Shown: positions 33,116 to 42,038 of the stretch, piece after piece
Position numbering within the stretch: the first letter of the stretch is position 1
Layout: every line of letters begins with the position of its first letter
The notes under the pieces: generated by a model
The model's database searches: none
The model's input: the letters and a program-made list of their open reading frames with translations, nothing else
What the model was told of the DNA's origin: nothing
Source of the DNA: Kocuria palustris
Lineage (GTDB): Bacteria; Actinomycetota; Actinomycetes; Actinomycetales; Micrococcaceae
Assembly: GCF_007666205.1 (NCBI RefSeq)
Contig: NZ_VDOR01000001.1
Span: 186,001 to 250,000, forward strand
Reading direction: 5' to 3'
DNA length: 64,000 bases
Program-made: the position numbers and the translations under genes

Positions 33116-34552
33116 TCAGTCCAGTGCGCTCATGACGTGCTTGACGCGGGTGTACTCCTCCACGCTGTAGTGCGAGAGGTCCTTGCCGTAGCCGGAGTGC
33201 TTGAAGCCTCCGTGCGGCATCTCGGCCACGAGCGGGATGTGGGTGTTGATCCACACGGCGCCGAAGTCGAGGTCCCGGGAGAAGCGCAGCGCCCGGGAGT
33301 GATCGCGGGTCCACACGCTCGAGGCCAGGCCGTACTCGACGCCGTTGGCCTTCTCGAGCGCCTCCCCCTCCCCGGAGAAGGACTGCACGGTGATCACGGG
33401 CCCGAAGATCTCCTGCTGGATGGCGTCGTCGGACTGCTCGAGCCCGGTGATCACGGTGGGCTGGAAGAAGTAGCCCGTGCGATCCATGCGCTGCCCGCCC
33501 GTCTCGACCTTCGCATGCGCGGGCAGGCCCTCCAGGAAGCCCTGGACCCGCTCGAGCTGCGAGGCGTTGTTGAGCGGCCCGTAGAGGATGTCGTCCTCGT
33601 CGGGCTCGCCGACCTTCACGTTCTCGACCTCCTGCACGAGCCGGCGCACGAAGTCGTCGTGGACCTCCTGGTCGACGATCACGCGCGTGGCGGCCGTGCA
33701 GTCCTGGCCGGCGTTGAACAGCCCGGTCTCCGCGACGGTGGCGGCGGCCTTGTCCAGGTCGGCGTCGGCGAAGACCAGCACGGGGGCCTTGCCGCCGAGC
33801 TCCAGGTGGGATCGGGTGAGGTTGGAGGCCGCGCTGGTGGCGACCTCGACACCGGCCCGCACGGAGCCGGTGATCGCGACCAGGGCGGCCGTCGGGTGCG
33901 ACACGACGAGGGCGCCGGTCTCCGCCCCGCCCAGGACCACGTTGAGCGTGCCCTCGGGCAGGTGCTTGGCGGCCAGCTCGGCCAGCAGCAGGGTGCTGCC
34001 CGGAGTGGTGTCGCTGGGCTTGAGCACGATCGCGTTGCCGCCGGCCAGGGCCGGGCCGATCTTCCACGCGGCCATCATCAGCGGGTAGTTCCACGGCGTG
34101 ACCTGCCCGACGACGCCCAGGGGCTCACGGCGCACGGAGGAGGTCAGGCCCTCCATGTACTCCCCCGTGGCCGTCCCCTCGAGCAGGCGGGCGGCCCCGG
34201 CGAAGAAGCGCAGCTGATCGACGGTCACGTCGACCTCCTCCGCGCCGATCAGGTACTTGGGCTGACCCGTGTTGCGCGCCTGGGCCTCCACGAGCTCGTC
34301 CCGGTGGGCCTCGATCTCGGCGGCGACCTTCAGCATGGCGTCCTGGCGCTGCGACGGCGTGAAGCGCCCCCAGACCTTCGCGGCCTCGGCGGCTGCCGCA
34401 TAGGCCCGGTCGACGTCCTCGGCCCCGGAGCTGGGGGATCTGGCGATCACCTCCTCGGTGACCGGGCAGACGAGATCGAAGGTCTCGTCCGTCGAGGCAT
34501 CGACGTAGGCGCTGCCGATGAAGTTCTGCAGAACGGCGGTGTTCGGCGACAT
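33116..34552 (-). CDS. Gamma-aminobutyraldehyde dehydrogenase-type ALDH
   Basis: A 478-residue NAD(P)-dependent aldehyde dehydrogenase of the aminobutyraldehyde/betaine aldehyde class. Motifs: VTPWNYPLMMAAWKIGPALAGGNAIVLKPSD, ITGSVRAG, LELGGKAP with the catalytic Glu, and FNAGQDCTAATR with the catalytic Cys. The class oxidises 4-aminobutyraldehyde from putrescine to GABA. The start MSPNTAVLQ was chosen over a longer frame. It is transcribed divergently from a GntR regulator behind a good promoter. Together with the glutamine synthetase-like and permease genes in this window, it fits amine catabolism; the substrate is inference. Confidence 0.87.
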   Translation of the reverse strand: MSPNTAVLQNFIGSAYVDASTDETFDLVCPVTEEVIARSPSSGAEDVDRAYAAAAEAAKVWGRFTPSQRQDAMLKVAAEIEAHRDELVEAQARNTGQPKYLIGAEEVDVTVDQLRFFAGAARLLEGTATGEYMEGLTSSVRREPLGVVGQVTPWNYPLMMAAWKIGPALAGGNAIVLKPSDTTPGSTLLLAELAAKHLPEGTLNVVLGGAETGALVVSHPTAALVAITGSVRAGVEVATSAASNLTRSHLELGGKAPVLVFADADLDKAAATVAETGLFNAGQDCTAATRVIVDQEVHDDFVRRLVQEVENVKVGEPDEDDILYGPLNNASQLERVQGFLEGLPAHAKVETGGQRMDRTGYFFQPTVITGLEQSDDAIQQEIFGPVITVQSFSGEGEALEKANGVEYGLASSVWTRDHSRALRFSRDLDFGAVWINTHIPLVAEMPHGGFKHSGYGKDLSHYSVEEYTRVKHVMSALD

Positions 34553-34626
34553 GGTGACTCTGCTCCCCCTCCAGGGATCCGACGGCGGAGGCTCCTGAAC
34601 GTGATGCGGATCACCTCCCGTGCCTG

Positions 34627-34657
34627 AAACATATGGAACCAGATGTTTTCGTGTCAA
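34627..34657 (-). promoter_or_regulatory. ALDH promoter with overlapping GntR-type operator
   Basis: On the minus strand, TTGACA (complement of 34652-34657), an 18-nt spacer and TATGTT (complement of 34628-34633) form a sigA-type promoter for the aldehyde dehydrogenase gene. Inside it, AAACAT (34627-34632) and ATGTTT (34643-34648) form an inverted repeat centred on TGGAACCA, like FadR-type operators. The divergent GntR is the likely binder. Confidence 0.6.
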
Positions 34658-34740
34658 CGATCACGTTTCGTTACGCTCAGGGAGCCCGCCGCCGGTGCCC
34701 GCTTCGTCGGCCGGCCGGAACAGACCCCAGGAGGACGTCC

Positions 34741-35487
34741 GTGCTCACCACCCTGATGACGCCGCTGTCCGCCCCGTCCCGAGCCGAGCAGGTGCAGCGG
34801 CGTCTGCGCGGCGCGATCCGCTCCGGAGTCCTCGAGGCGGACACGCAGCTGCCCAGCGAGAAGGAGCTCTCCGAGCGGCTGGGCGTCTCGCCGACCACGG
34901 TCCGGGAGGCCCTGGAGACCCTGCGCGGCGACGGCCTCATCACGACCCGTCGAGGGCGCACCGGAGGCAGCTTCGTGAACCGGCCGGCGCCGCAGCAGCC
35001 GCGGTGGATCTCCACGTTCGGGACCCAGGAGCTCGCGGAGCTGGCGGAGCACGAATCCGCCATCGCAGGACGATGCGCGATCCTGGCCGCCCGCCGGGCC
35101 GCCCGCCGCGAGCGCGAGGGGCTGAGATCGGCGGTGGAGGCCTTCCGCGCGGCCGAGTCCCACGGCGCGCGGGCGCGCTGCGAGTCGGATCTGCTGATCC
35201 GCCTGGCAGGCGCGGCCCAGTCGGCACGCCTGACCCGGGAGCAGATCGGGCTGCAGGACCCCTGGGCCTCGGTGGTCGCGGAGGTCTACACGGAGCAGAT
35301 CTGCGCAGAGCGGGCCGCGCAGCGCTGGCAGAGCCTCACCGACCTGCTGGCCCCGGCCGCCGCCGAGGACTGCCGACGCGAGATCGAGGACCACATCGAA
35401 GAGCTGCTCGAAGCGGCCCTCCGGCTCAAGCTGGAGAGCGCCGCGGGCTCCCGGGGAGGCGCAGATGCGGCCGGCCCCCATCCCTGA
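34741..35487 (+). CDS. GntR-family regulator paired with a Cache-domain gene
   Basis: A 248-residue GntR regulator starting at GTG behind AGGAGG. The winged helix (about 12-82) has SRAEQVQRRLRGAIRSGVL, LPSEKELSERLGVSPTTVREALETL and TTRRGRTGGSFV. The C-terminal part (about 90-248) is helical and shorter in recognisable FCD motifs than the regulator at 3068. It is divergent from the aldehyde dehydrogenase gene and overlaps the following Cache-domain gene by 23 nt, so the two are translationally coupled. It likely represses the dehydrogenase operon. Confidence 0.83.
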   Translation: MLTTLMTPLSAPSRAEQVQRRLRGAIRSGVLEADTQLPSEKELSERLGVSPTTVREALETLRGDGLITTRRGRTGGSFVNRPAPQQPRWISTFGTQELAELAEHESAIAGRCAILAARRAARREREGLRSAVEAFRAAESHGARARCESDLLIRLAGAAQSARLTREQIGLQDPWASVVAEVYTEQICAERAAQRWQSLTDLLAPAAAEDCRREIEDHIEELLEAALRLKLESAAGSRGGADAAGPHP

Positions 35488-36175
35488 ACCCGCTCGAGCC
35501 TCCCTCATGGGGCGGCTCGATGACCTGCTCGGCTCGGCCGCCCATGCGGTGCGCGCCACCCGCGACGAGCTCTTCCCCGCCGACCCGTCTGCCCCCGCGC
35601 GATCGCGCCAGCAGACGCTGCAGACCCTGCTGGCCGCGCACCCCGATCTCGACGGCCTCGGCACCGCCCTCACCCACGACGCGGAGCAGGGGGACGGGGA
35701 GGTCGAGTGGTACGTGATCGACTCCGGGCACACCCTCCGCCGCTTCGTCGAGACGCGGCCGTCGGTGGCCGGCTACGTCGACTTCCGCACCATGGAGTGG
35801 TTCCGCCGTCCGCTCGAGACCGGCCGGCTCGAGGTCGTCGGCCCGTACGTGGACTCGCTGTGCAACGACCAGTACACGATCACCACGGCCCTGCCCGTCC
35901 GGGTGCCGGGCACGACCGGCGTCCTCGTGGCCGATCTGCTGGTCGCCCGCCTCGAGCGCGAGCTGCTGCCGGGAATGCTGGGGCTCGCCGGCTCGCTGGG
36001 CCGGCCCGTCCTGCTCGTCGACGACGAGTGGCGGGTGGTCCTCTCCACGAGCTCCCGGATGCGCTGCGGCAGCCTGCTGGAAGCCTCCGGCCCTCCGTCC
36101 GCCGATGAGCCCGCCGACAAGCCGTCGACCCCCTTCCGGCTGATCGCCCCTCACAGGTTCGAGGGGACCGGCTGA
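35465..36175 (+). CDS. Stand-alone cytosolic Cache (PDC) sensor protein
   Basis: A 236-residue protein with no signal peptide or membrane helix. Its core (about 55-205) resembles a Cache/PDC ligand-binding domain: VEWYVIDSGHTLRRFVETRPS, YVDFRTMEWFRRPLETGRLEVVGPYVDSLCNDQYTITTALPV and LLVARLERELLP. Cache domains normally sit outside the membrane in chemoreceptors and kinases; here it is free in the cytoplasm. It overlaps the GntR gene and probably acts as its small-molecule sensing partner for amines or amino acids. That pairing is inference from gene order. Confidence 0.7.
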   Translation: MRPAPIPEPARASLMGRLDDLLGSAAHAVRATRDELFPADPSAPARSRQQTLQTLLAAHPDLDGLGTALTHDAEQGDGEVEWYVIDSGHTLRRFVETRPSVAGYVDFRTMEWFRRPLETGRLEVVGPYVDSLCNDQYTITTALPVRVPGTTGVLVADLLVARLERELLPGMLGLAGSLGRPVLLVDDEWRVVLSTSSRMRCGSLLEASGPPSADEPADKPSTPFRLIAPHRFEGTG

Positions 36176-36186
36176 TACTGGAGGCC

Positions 36187-37161
36187 ATGCAGCCCACCTC
36201 CGACGACGTCCTGTCCGCGGCCCGCGTCCTCGACGGCATCGCCCACCGCACCCCGGTCCTGACCTCCCGTTCGCTCGACGAGCAGCTGGGGTGCCGGGTG
36301 CACCTCAAGGCGGAGAACCTCCAGCGCATCGGGGCGTTCAAGTTCCGCGGGGCCTTCCACGCCCTCTCGCGGCTGCCGCACGACGACGCCGTCGTGGCCT
36401 TCTCCTCGGGCAACCACGCCCAGGCCGTGGCTCTGGCAGCCCGGCTGCAGGGGCGGGCGGCCGCGATCGTGATGCCCTCGGACGCCCCGGCCATGAAAGC
36501 CGACGCCACCCGCGGCTACGGGGCCGAGGTGATCCCCTATGACCGGCGGGGGGAGGATCGGGTCGCCATCGCCGAGCGGATCGCCCGCGAGCGCGGCGCC
36601 CACGTGATCCCGCCGTTCGACCATCCGGACATCATCGCGGGGCAGGGCACCGCCGCGCTCGAGCTGCTCCAGGACGCCGGCCCGCTCGACCTGCTCTTCG
36701 TGCCGGTGGGCGGCGGGGGCCTGCTCTCGGGATCGCTGCTGGCCGCTCGCCTGCTGGCCCCGCAGTGCCGCGTGATCGGCGTGGAGCCGGAGGCCGGTGA
36801 CGACGTGCGGCAGTCGCTGGCCGCCGGGCATCCGGTCTCGATCGCCGTCCCGGACACCCTCGCCGACGGCGCCCAGACCACCCGGGTGGGCGATACGACG
36901 TTCCCGATCATCCGCGAGCGCGCCGGGGCGATCATCACGGTCCCCGACGGCGCCCTGGTGGCCGAGATGCGCCTGCTGGCCGAGCGGCTCAAGACCGTCG
37001 TCGAGCCCACCGGCTGCCTCGGGCTGGCCGGGCTGCGCGCGTGGGCCCGCGAGCACGACGTCACCGGCCTGCGGGTGGGCGCGATCCTCTCCGGGGGCAA
37101 TGTGGATCTGCAGAGGTTCGCTCATCTCATCGCAGCCTCCGACTCCCCCGCACAGGGTTGA
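36187..37161 (+). CDS. Threonine/serine dehydratase (PLP enzyme)
   Basis: A 324-residue type-II PLP enzyme of the threonine dehydratase/serine racemase group. The PLP lysine is in IGAFKFRGA; SSGNHAQAVA binds the PLP phosphate region; VGGGGLLSG and AILSGGNVD complete the site. No C-terminal regulatory ACT domain is present, so it resembles catabolic TdcB-type or serine racemase-like enzymes. The ATG lies 7 nt after GATACT and 11 nt after the Cache gene stop; it may have its own leaderless promoter or belong to that operon. The product 2-iminobutanoate or 2-iminopropanoate would be a RidA substrate. Confidence 0.88.
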   Translation: MQPTSDDVLSAARVLDGIAHRTPVLTSRSLDEQLGCRVHLKAENLQRIGAFKFRGAFHALSRLPHDDAVVAFSSGNHAQAVALAARLQGRAAAIVMPSDAPAMKADATRGYGAEVIPYDRRGEDRVAIAERIARERGAHVIPPFDHPDIIAGQGTAALELLQDAGPLDLLFVPVGGGGLLSGSLLAARLLAPQCRVIGVEPEAGDDVRQSLAAGHPVSIAVPDTLADGAQTTRVGDTTFPIIRERAGAIITVPDGALVAEMRLLAERLKTVVEPTGCLGLAGLRAWAREHDVTGLRVGAILSGGNVDLQRFAHLIAASDSPAQG

Positions 37162-37214
37162 CTCCTATGCCCCCTAGGGGTATATCTGGAGGTATCAGAT
37201 ACCCCCTAGGGGTA
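37158..37214 (+). promoter_or_regulatory. Copper operon promoter with two CsoR-type operators
   Basis: TTGACT (37158-37163), a 17-nt spacer and TATATC (37181-37186) form a sigA-type promoter. The spacer contains ATGCCCCCTAGGGGTAT (37167-37183), and a second copy, TACCCCCTAGGGGTA, lies at 37200-37214 just past the expected start site. G/C-tract palindromes flanked by AT are the recognised CsoR operator type, so the CsoR encoded in the operon probably represses it until Cu(I) binds. Confidence 0.85.
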
Positions 37215-37240
37215 GTAAGGCGAGACGAAGGAGCATCATC

Positions 37241-37453
37241 ATGACCACCGCCGAGTACCAGGTCACCGGCATGACGTGCGGCCACTGCGAGATGTCCGTG
37301 CGCGAGGAGGTCCAGGAGATCCCGGGCGTCCAGGGCATCGAGGTCAGCCATGAGACCGGCCGCCTGTCCGTGAGCAGCGACCAGCCCGTCGACGACGCCG
37401 CCGTGAAGGCCGCCGTCGAGGAGGCCGGCTACTCGGCAGAGCGCTCCGCGTGA
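37241..37453 (+). CDS. copZ: Copper chaperone CopZ
   Basis: A 70-residue single heavy-metal-associated (HMA) domain with the Cu(I)-binding motif GMTCGHC (residues 10-16). It carries Cu(I) to the CopA ATPase or to CsoR. The length is typical (about 68). The ATG follows GAAGGAG. Its stop overlaps the start of the next small gene (GTGA). First gene of the copZ-orf-copA-csoR operon. Confidence 0.94.
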   Translation: MTTAEYQVTGMTCGHCEMSVREEVQEIPGVQGIEVSHETGRLSVSSDQPVDDAAVKAAVEEAGYSAERSA

Positions 37454-37635
37454 GCGCCGCCGCCCGCCTCGGGGTCTACCTCGCGGCGCTGGCGGCGGTC
37501 TTCGTCGCCGCCTTCCTGATCGGCGGCGCCGTGGTCCCGCAGGAGACCGTCGACGCGTGGACCCAGCAGGCGGAGGACTCCGCACACGTGCAGACCCCCG
37601 CCGACGCCGAGCACCCCGCCGGCTCCGATCACTGA
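37450..37635 (+). CDS. Small single-pass membrane protein in the copper operon
   Basis: A 61-residue protein: one membrane helix (LGVYLAALAAVFVAAFLIGGAVV) followed by an acidic and histidine-bearing tail (HVQTPADAEHPAGSDH) that could bind metal outside the membrane. It overlaps copZ by 4 nt and lies before copA, so it is translated with them. Such small proteins recur between copZ and copA in actinobacteria. No function is established. Confidence 0.7.
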   Translation: MSAAARLGVYLAALAAVFVAAFLIGGAVVPQETVDAWTQQAEDSAHVQTPADAEHPAGSDH

Positions 37636-37701
37636 CACGCCTCCCCGGCCCCCGCACCCGCCGGGCCGGGGAGCACCCCGTTCGCCAGGAAGAAGCACCC
37701 C

Positions 37702-40038
37702 ATGACCACGTCCTCCGCTCCGGCCGAGTCGACCCCCGCGCTGCAGCCGTCGGGCTCCGACGTCGAGCTGCTGCTCGGCGGCATGACCTGCGCGTCGTGC
37801 GCCAACCGCATCGAGCGCAAGCTGAACAAGCTCGACGGCGTGAGCGCCTCGGTCAACTACGCCACCGAGAAGGCGCGCGTCACAGTCCCGGAGGGCTATG
37901 ACAGCGCCCAGCTGATCAGCACGGTCGAGCAGGCCGGCTACACCGCCGAGCTGCCCCGGCCCCGCGGTGAGAAGACCCAGGAGCAGGATGGCGAGGAGCC
38001 GGCCGATCCCGAGCTGACGTCGCTGCGCCAGCGCCTCATCGGCGCGGGCGTGCTGGGCGTGCCCGTGATCCTGCTGGCGATGGTCCCGGCCCTGCAGTTC
38101 ACCTACTGGCAGTGGCTGTCGCTCACCCTGGCCGCCCCGGTCATCGCGTGGGCCGGCTGGCCGTTCCACAAGGCCGCCTGGACCAACCTGCGCCACGGCT
38201 CGGCCACCATGGACACGCTCATCTCCCTGGGCACGATCGCCGCGTTCCTGTGGTCGCTCTACGCCCTGTTCTTCGGCACCGCAGGCGTGCCGGGCATGAC
38301 GCACGCGTTCGAGCTGTCGGTCGAGCCCACCGACGGCGCCAGCTCCATCTACCTCGAGGTCGCCGCGGGCGTCATCTTCTTCATCCTGGCCGGGCGCTAT
38401 TTCGAGAAGCGCTCCAAGCGCCAGGCCGGCGCCGCCCTGCGCTCGCTCATGGAGCTGGGCAGCAAGGAGGTCGCCGTCCTGCGCGGCGGCTCCGAGTCCC
38501 TCATCCCGGTCGAGCAGCTCGCCGAGGGCGACGAGTTCGTCGTGCGCCCCGGCGAGAAGATCGCCACCGACGGCGTGGTGGTCTCCGGCTCGAGCGCCGT
38601 CGACGCCTCGATGCTGACCGGCGAGTCCGTGCCGGTCGAGGTCTCCGAGGGCGCCGACGTCACCGGTGCGACCGTCAACACCGGCGGACGCCTGGTCGTG
38701 CGGGCCACCCGCGTCGGCTCCGACACCCAGCTGGCGCAGATGGCCCGGATGGTCGAGGACGCGCAGTCCGGCAAGGCCGAGGTGCAGCGCCTGGCGGACC
38801 GGATCTCCGGGGTCTTCGTGCCGATCGTCATCGCGATCGCCGTCGCGACCCTGGGCGTGTGGCTCGGCGCCGGCTTCCCCCTGACGGCGGCCTTCACCGC
38901 CGCCGTGGCCGTGCTGATCATCGCGTGCCCGTGCGCCCTCGGCCTGGCCACCCCGACCGCCCTGCTGGTCGGCACCGGCCGCGGCGCGCAGCTCGGCATC
39001 CTCATCAAGGGCCCGGAGGTCCTGGAGTCCACCCGCGAGGTCGACACCGTCGTGCTGGACAAGACCGGCACCGTCACGACCGGAAGCATGGCGTTGAAGA
39101 GCGCATATGCCGCTGACGGCACGGACGAGGCGGAGCTGCTGCGCATGGCCGGGGCGCTGGAGGACTCCTCCGAGCACCCGATCGCCCGCGCCATCACCCG
39201 CGGGGCCCGCGAGCGCGCCGGGTCGCTGCCCGCCGTCGAGAGCTTCCAGAACCTCGAGGGCCGCGGCGTGCAGGGCGTCGTCGACGGCCGCCTCGTGGCC
39301 GTCGGCCGCGAGACCATGCTCAGCGAGTGGTCGCTGGAGATGCCCGCCGATCTCGGGCGGATCAAGGCGGAGGCCGAATCCGACGGCGAGACGGCCGTGG
39401 TGGTCGCCTGGGACGGCGCGGTGCGCGGCGTGCTGACCGTCGCCGACACCGTCAAGGAGACCAGCGCCGAGGCCATTCGGCAGTTCCGCGACCTCGGGCT
39501 GACCCCCGTGCTGCTGACCGGCGACAACCGCGCCGTGGCCGAGAAGGTGGCCGCCGAGGTCGGGATCGAGAAGGTCATCGCCGGGGTCCTCCCCCAGGAC
39601 AAGGTCAGCACCATCTCCGAGCTTCAGGACGAGGGCCGCGTGGTCGCCATGGTCGGCGACGGCGTCAACGACTCCGCCGCTCTGGCCCAGGCCGATCTGG
39701 GCATGGCCATGGGCACCGGCACCGATGCCGCGATCCAGGCCGCCGACATCACGCTGGTGCGCGGGGACCTGCGCGCCGCCTCGGACGCGGTGCGCCTGTC
39801 GCGCAGGACGCTGGGCGTGATCAAGTCGAACCTGTTCTGGGCCTTCGCCTACAACCTCGCGGCGATCCCGCTGGCGGCCTTCGGGCTGCTGAACCCCATG
39901 CTCGCCGGCGCGGCCATGGCATTCTCGTCCGTGTCCGTCGTGGCCAACAGCCTGCGCCTGCGCGGATTCCGCAGCCGCTCCGGCGCGGCCCCCGCCGCCT
40001 CGCCGGAGGCCCGCGACCGCGAGCCGGCCGCCGCGTGA
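37702..40038 (+). CDS. copA: Copper-exporting P1B-type ATPase CopA
   Basis: A 778-residue P-type ATPase with one N-terminal HMA domain (GMTCASC, about residues 29-35), eight membrane helices, the ion-path CPC motif near 409-411, the phosphorylation motif DKTGT at 453, and GDGVND in the hinge. The late membrane motifs YN ([10 protein letters not shown]) and MAFSSVSVV assign Cu(I) specificity. It exports Cu(I) using ATP. The ATG is 66 nt after the small membrane gene, behind AGGAAG. Regulated by the two CsoR operators upstream. Confidence 0.95.
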   Translation: MTTSSAPAESTPALQPSGSDVELLLGGMTCASCANRIERKLNKLDGVSASVNYATEKARVTVPEGYDSAQLISTVEQAGYTAELPRPRGEKTQEQDGEEPADPELTSLRQRLIGAGVLGVPVILLAMVPALQFTYWQWLSLTLAAPVIAWAGWPFHKAAWTNLRHGSATMDTLISLGTIAAFLWSLYALFFGTAGVPGMTHAFELSVEPTDGASSIYLEVAAGVIFFILAGRYFEKRSKRQAGAALRSLMELGSKEVAVLRGGSESLIPVEQLAEGDEFVVRPGEKIATDGVVVSGSSAVDASMLTGESVPVEVSEGADVTGATVNTGGRLVVRATRVGSDTQLAQMARMVEDAQSGKAEVQRLADRISGVFVPIVIAIAVATLGVWLGAGFPLTAAFTAAVAVLIIACPCALGLATPTALLVGTGRGAQLGILIKGPEVLESTREVDTVVLDKTGTVTTGSMALKSAYAADGTDEAELLRMAGALEDSSEHPIARAITRGARERAGSLPAVESFQNLEGRGVQGVVDGRLVAVGRETMLSEWSLEMPADLGRIKAEAESDGETAVVVAWDGAVRGVLTVADTVKETSAEAIRQFRDLGLTPVLLTGDNRAVAEKVAAEVGIEKVIAGVLPQDKVSTISELQDEGRVVAMVGDGVNDSAALAQADLGMAMGTGTDAAIQAADITLVRGDLRAASDAVRLSRRTLGVIKSNLFWAFAYNLAAIPLAAFGLLNPMLAGAAMAFSSVSVVANSLRLRGFRSRSGAAPAASPEARDREPAAA

Positions 40039-40067
40039 GCACCCTCGAGATCCAGGAGACCTCTTCC

Positions 40068-40469
40068 ATGAGCACCGATCGCACCGAGCCGGCCGCCGCT
40101 GAGCTCGACGAGGCCGTCGTCGAGCAGACCGCGGAGGCCACCGCCGAGAGGCACCCCGACAGCGAGCCGGGCGACGACGGCCACGCCCATCACGGCTACA
40201 TGTCGGACAAGCAGCGCTACCTGGCCCGCCTCAAGCGGATCGAGGGCCAGGCCCGCGGCATCCACCGGATGATCGACGAGGAGAAGTACTGCATCGACAT
40301 CCTCACCCAGATCTCGGCGCTGAACTCCGCGCTGCGCAATGTGGGCCTGGGACTGCTCGACGACCACCTGAAGCACTGCGTGCTCGACGCCGCGCAGGCC
40401 GGCGGCGAGGAGGGCGACGCGAAGATCCAGGAGGCCTCCCAGGCCATAGCGCGGTTCATGAAGGGCTGA
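40068..40469 (+). CDS. csoR: Copper-sensing repressor CsoR
   Basis: A 133-residue CsoR. The Cu(I) ligands are Cys75, His100 and Cys104, with the same 25- and 4-residue spacing as the well-studied CsoR. The core YLARLKRIEGQARGIHRMI binds DNA. The first about 45 residues are an acidic, His-containing extension not found in short homologues. The ATG is 29 nt after copA. It is the last gene of the operon it controls, giving negative feedback. Confidence 0.93.
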   Translation: MSTDRTEPAAAELDEAVVEQTAEATAERHPDSEPGDDGHAHHGYMSDKQRYLARLKRIEGQARGIHRMIDEEKYCIDILTQISALNSALRNVGLGLLDDHLKHCVLDAAQAGGEEGDAKIQEASQAIARFMKG

Positions 40470-40554
40470 CCCCAGGGGCAGCGGTGCGCCGCAGAGGGGA
40501 CCCCGCAGGACCGCTCTATTCTCGATGCACCACCATCGAGAAGGGACCCCCGCC

Positions 40555-41319
40555 ATGCCCCATCGCCCCGTCCTGCTGTGCAGCGCCGCCCTCCTGAGCC
40601 TGGCTCTGGCCGGGTGCTCGGGCGGTGACGAGGGCGAGGACCCCTCGGCCGGATCGTCCTCGCCCTCCGCCTCGGAGACGACAGCGAGCGCCTCCCCCAG
40701 CGAGTCGGCGACCCCCGGCCAGGACTCCTCGCCCGAAGCCCCCGCCGAGACGAGCGCACCCGCGGACGCGCCGGCCGCCGCGGAGCCCGTCGAGCAGCCG
40801 ACGCCGGCAGAGCCCGAGATCCGGGCCGCGGAGGACGCTTCCGGCATGTCCGCCGACGCGCAGGCCTTCTTCGCCGCCGGAGGGGCTTGCGACTCCGACA
40901 CCTTCCCCACCGGGACGCCGAGCCCGGAGCTCATGGCCGAGCTCCAGAGCATCTGCGCGGCCCAGGCCGGGGACCAGCCCGGCTATGCCGGTCCCGGCTC
41001 CATCGACAACTACCCCATGGACCCCGGGACCGCGGAGCAGCCCGGGCATCCCCAGCAGGACGGGGACGGCACGATGGACTCCGACGGCTATCAGCGCCCC
41101 GAGCCCGATGCCGACGGGTACGTGGGCCCCTCCGACGAGTACTACGGCTACGACGGCTACGTGGAGCCCGGCTTCGAGTACCAGGTGGGCTCCGAGTGCT
41201 TCGACGCCGATCTGGGCCGCTGCAAGACCAGCGGCGAGATCCAGACCGAGTACATGGAGGGCGCCGAGGTCGAGGAGCTCATGCAGGAGCGGGGCATGCC
41301 CCTGCCCTCCGAGCAGTGA
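40555..41319 (+). CDS. Lipoprotein with disordered acidic region
   Basis: A 254-residue lipoprotein. The signal peptide ends in the lipobox LALAGC (Cys20). Residues 21-95 are Ser/Pro/Glu/Ala-rich and disordered. A Cys-containing module follows (FFAAGGACDSDTFPTG to LMAELQSICAAQAGD), then a Gly/Tyr/Asp-rich stretch (YVGPSDEYYGYDGYVEPG) and a final CFDADLGRCKTSGEIQTEY. The four late Cys may make disulfides. AGAAGGGA precedes the ATG. Function unknown; it is exported and anchored in the membrane. Confidence 0.78.
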   Translation: MPHRPVLLCSAALLSLALAGCSGGDEGEDPSAGSSSPSASETTASASPSESATPGQDSSPEAPAETSAPADAPAAAEPVEQPTPAEPEIRAAEDASGMSADAQAFFAAGGACDSDTFPTGTPSPELMAELQSICAAQAGDQPGYAGPGSIDNYPMDPGTAEQPGHPQQDGDGTMDSDGYQRPEPDADGYVGPSDEYYGYDGYVEPGFEYQVGSECFDADLGRCKTSGEIQTEYMEGAEVEELMQERGMPLPSEQ

Positions 41320-41344
41320 CCGGGAGGCTGCACCGGGTCGTCGA

Positions 41345-41887
41345 TCAGTCCTGCGGCGAGGGCATCCACACCTCGGCCTCGGAGTCCTCGGGGTAGTAGT
41401 GGCCGCCGGGGATCGTCTGCAGCTCGATGAGCATGCCCCACGGGGCCCTCACGTACACGCTGCCGTTGCCCGGGGTGTCCTCGTACCGGCTGTTGCCGTG
41501 GATCTCGGAGAGCGCCTCGCCGCCGGCGGCCACCAGGCGGTCCCGGCAGCCCTCGAGGTCGTCGCAGTACAGGGCGATGTGGTTCAGGCCGAAATCCGCC
41601 AGACCGGCGGCCTCCCGCTGCTCGCCGGAGATCTCGAACATCTCCAGACCCGGGCCCTCACCGATCACGACGAATCGCTGCCGGCGGATGGCCGCGCCCG
41701 AGGGAAGGCCCAGCTGGCGCTCGACCTCCTCGCCCTGGCGAGGATCGTCGTCCGCCGACAGGCCGTCGTAGGAGACCTGCGCGCCCAGGCCCTCCTTCAG
41801 GAACCTGGTGGCCGCGTCCAGATCGGGGACGGTCATTCCGAGGTGCTGGATGCCGCGGGGCCGCGGCCGATCGGTGCTCTGCGTCAT
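41345..41887 (-). CDS. VOC-family (glyoxalase-like) protein
   Basis: A 180-residue vicinal-oxygen-chelate protein. IQHLGMTVPDLDAATRFLKEGLGAQVSYDG is the first beta-alpha-beta unit (His metal ligand), GLNHIALYCDDLEGCRDRLVAAGG the second, and YVRAPWGMLIELQTI carries the Glu ligand. Members include glyoxalases, dioxygenases and epimerases; the substrate is unknown. The start at MTQSTDRP is 7 nt after TAGGAT (complement of 41895-41900), a leaderless arrangement. Convergent with the lipoprotein gene. Confidence 0.83.
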   Translation of the reverse strand: MTQSTDRPRPRGIQHLGMTVPDLDAATRFLKEGLGAQVSYDGLSADDDPRQGEEVERQLGLPSGAAIRRQRFVVIGEGPGLEMFEISGEQREAAGLADFGLNHIALYCDDLEGCRDRLVAAGGEALSEIHGNSRYEDTPGNGSVYVRAPWGMLIELQTIPGGHYYPEDSEAEVWMPSPQD

Positions 41888-42038
41888 GGACGCGATCCTA
41901 CGCACGGCTGCCCGGTGTCGTCCCGCGAGCGGTCGTCGATGCCGGTCATCCGCCGCTGAAGGACGGCATCGAGGACCGCTCACCGGGGAGGATCTCCAAC
42001 GGGTCGTCGGCGGGTCCGGCACGACGACGGGCGGGCCC

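Noticed and set aside
37158-37214. Metal riboswitch
   Set aside because: The palindromes lie in and next to the promoter -35/-10 region, as DNA operators do, and CsoR is encoded in the operon.
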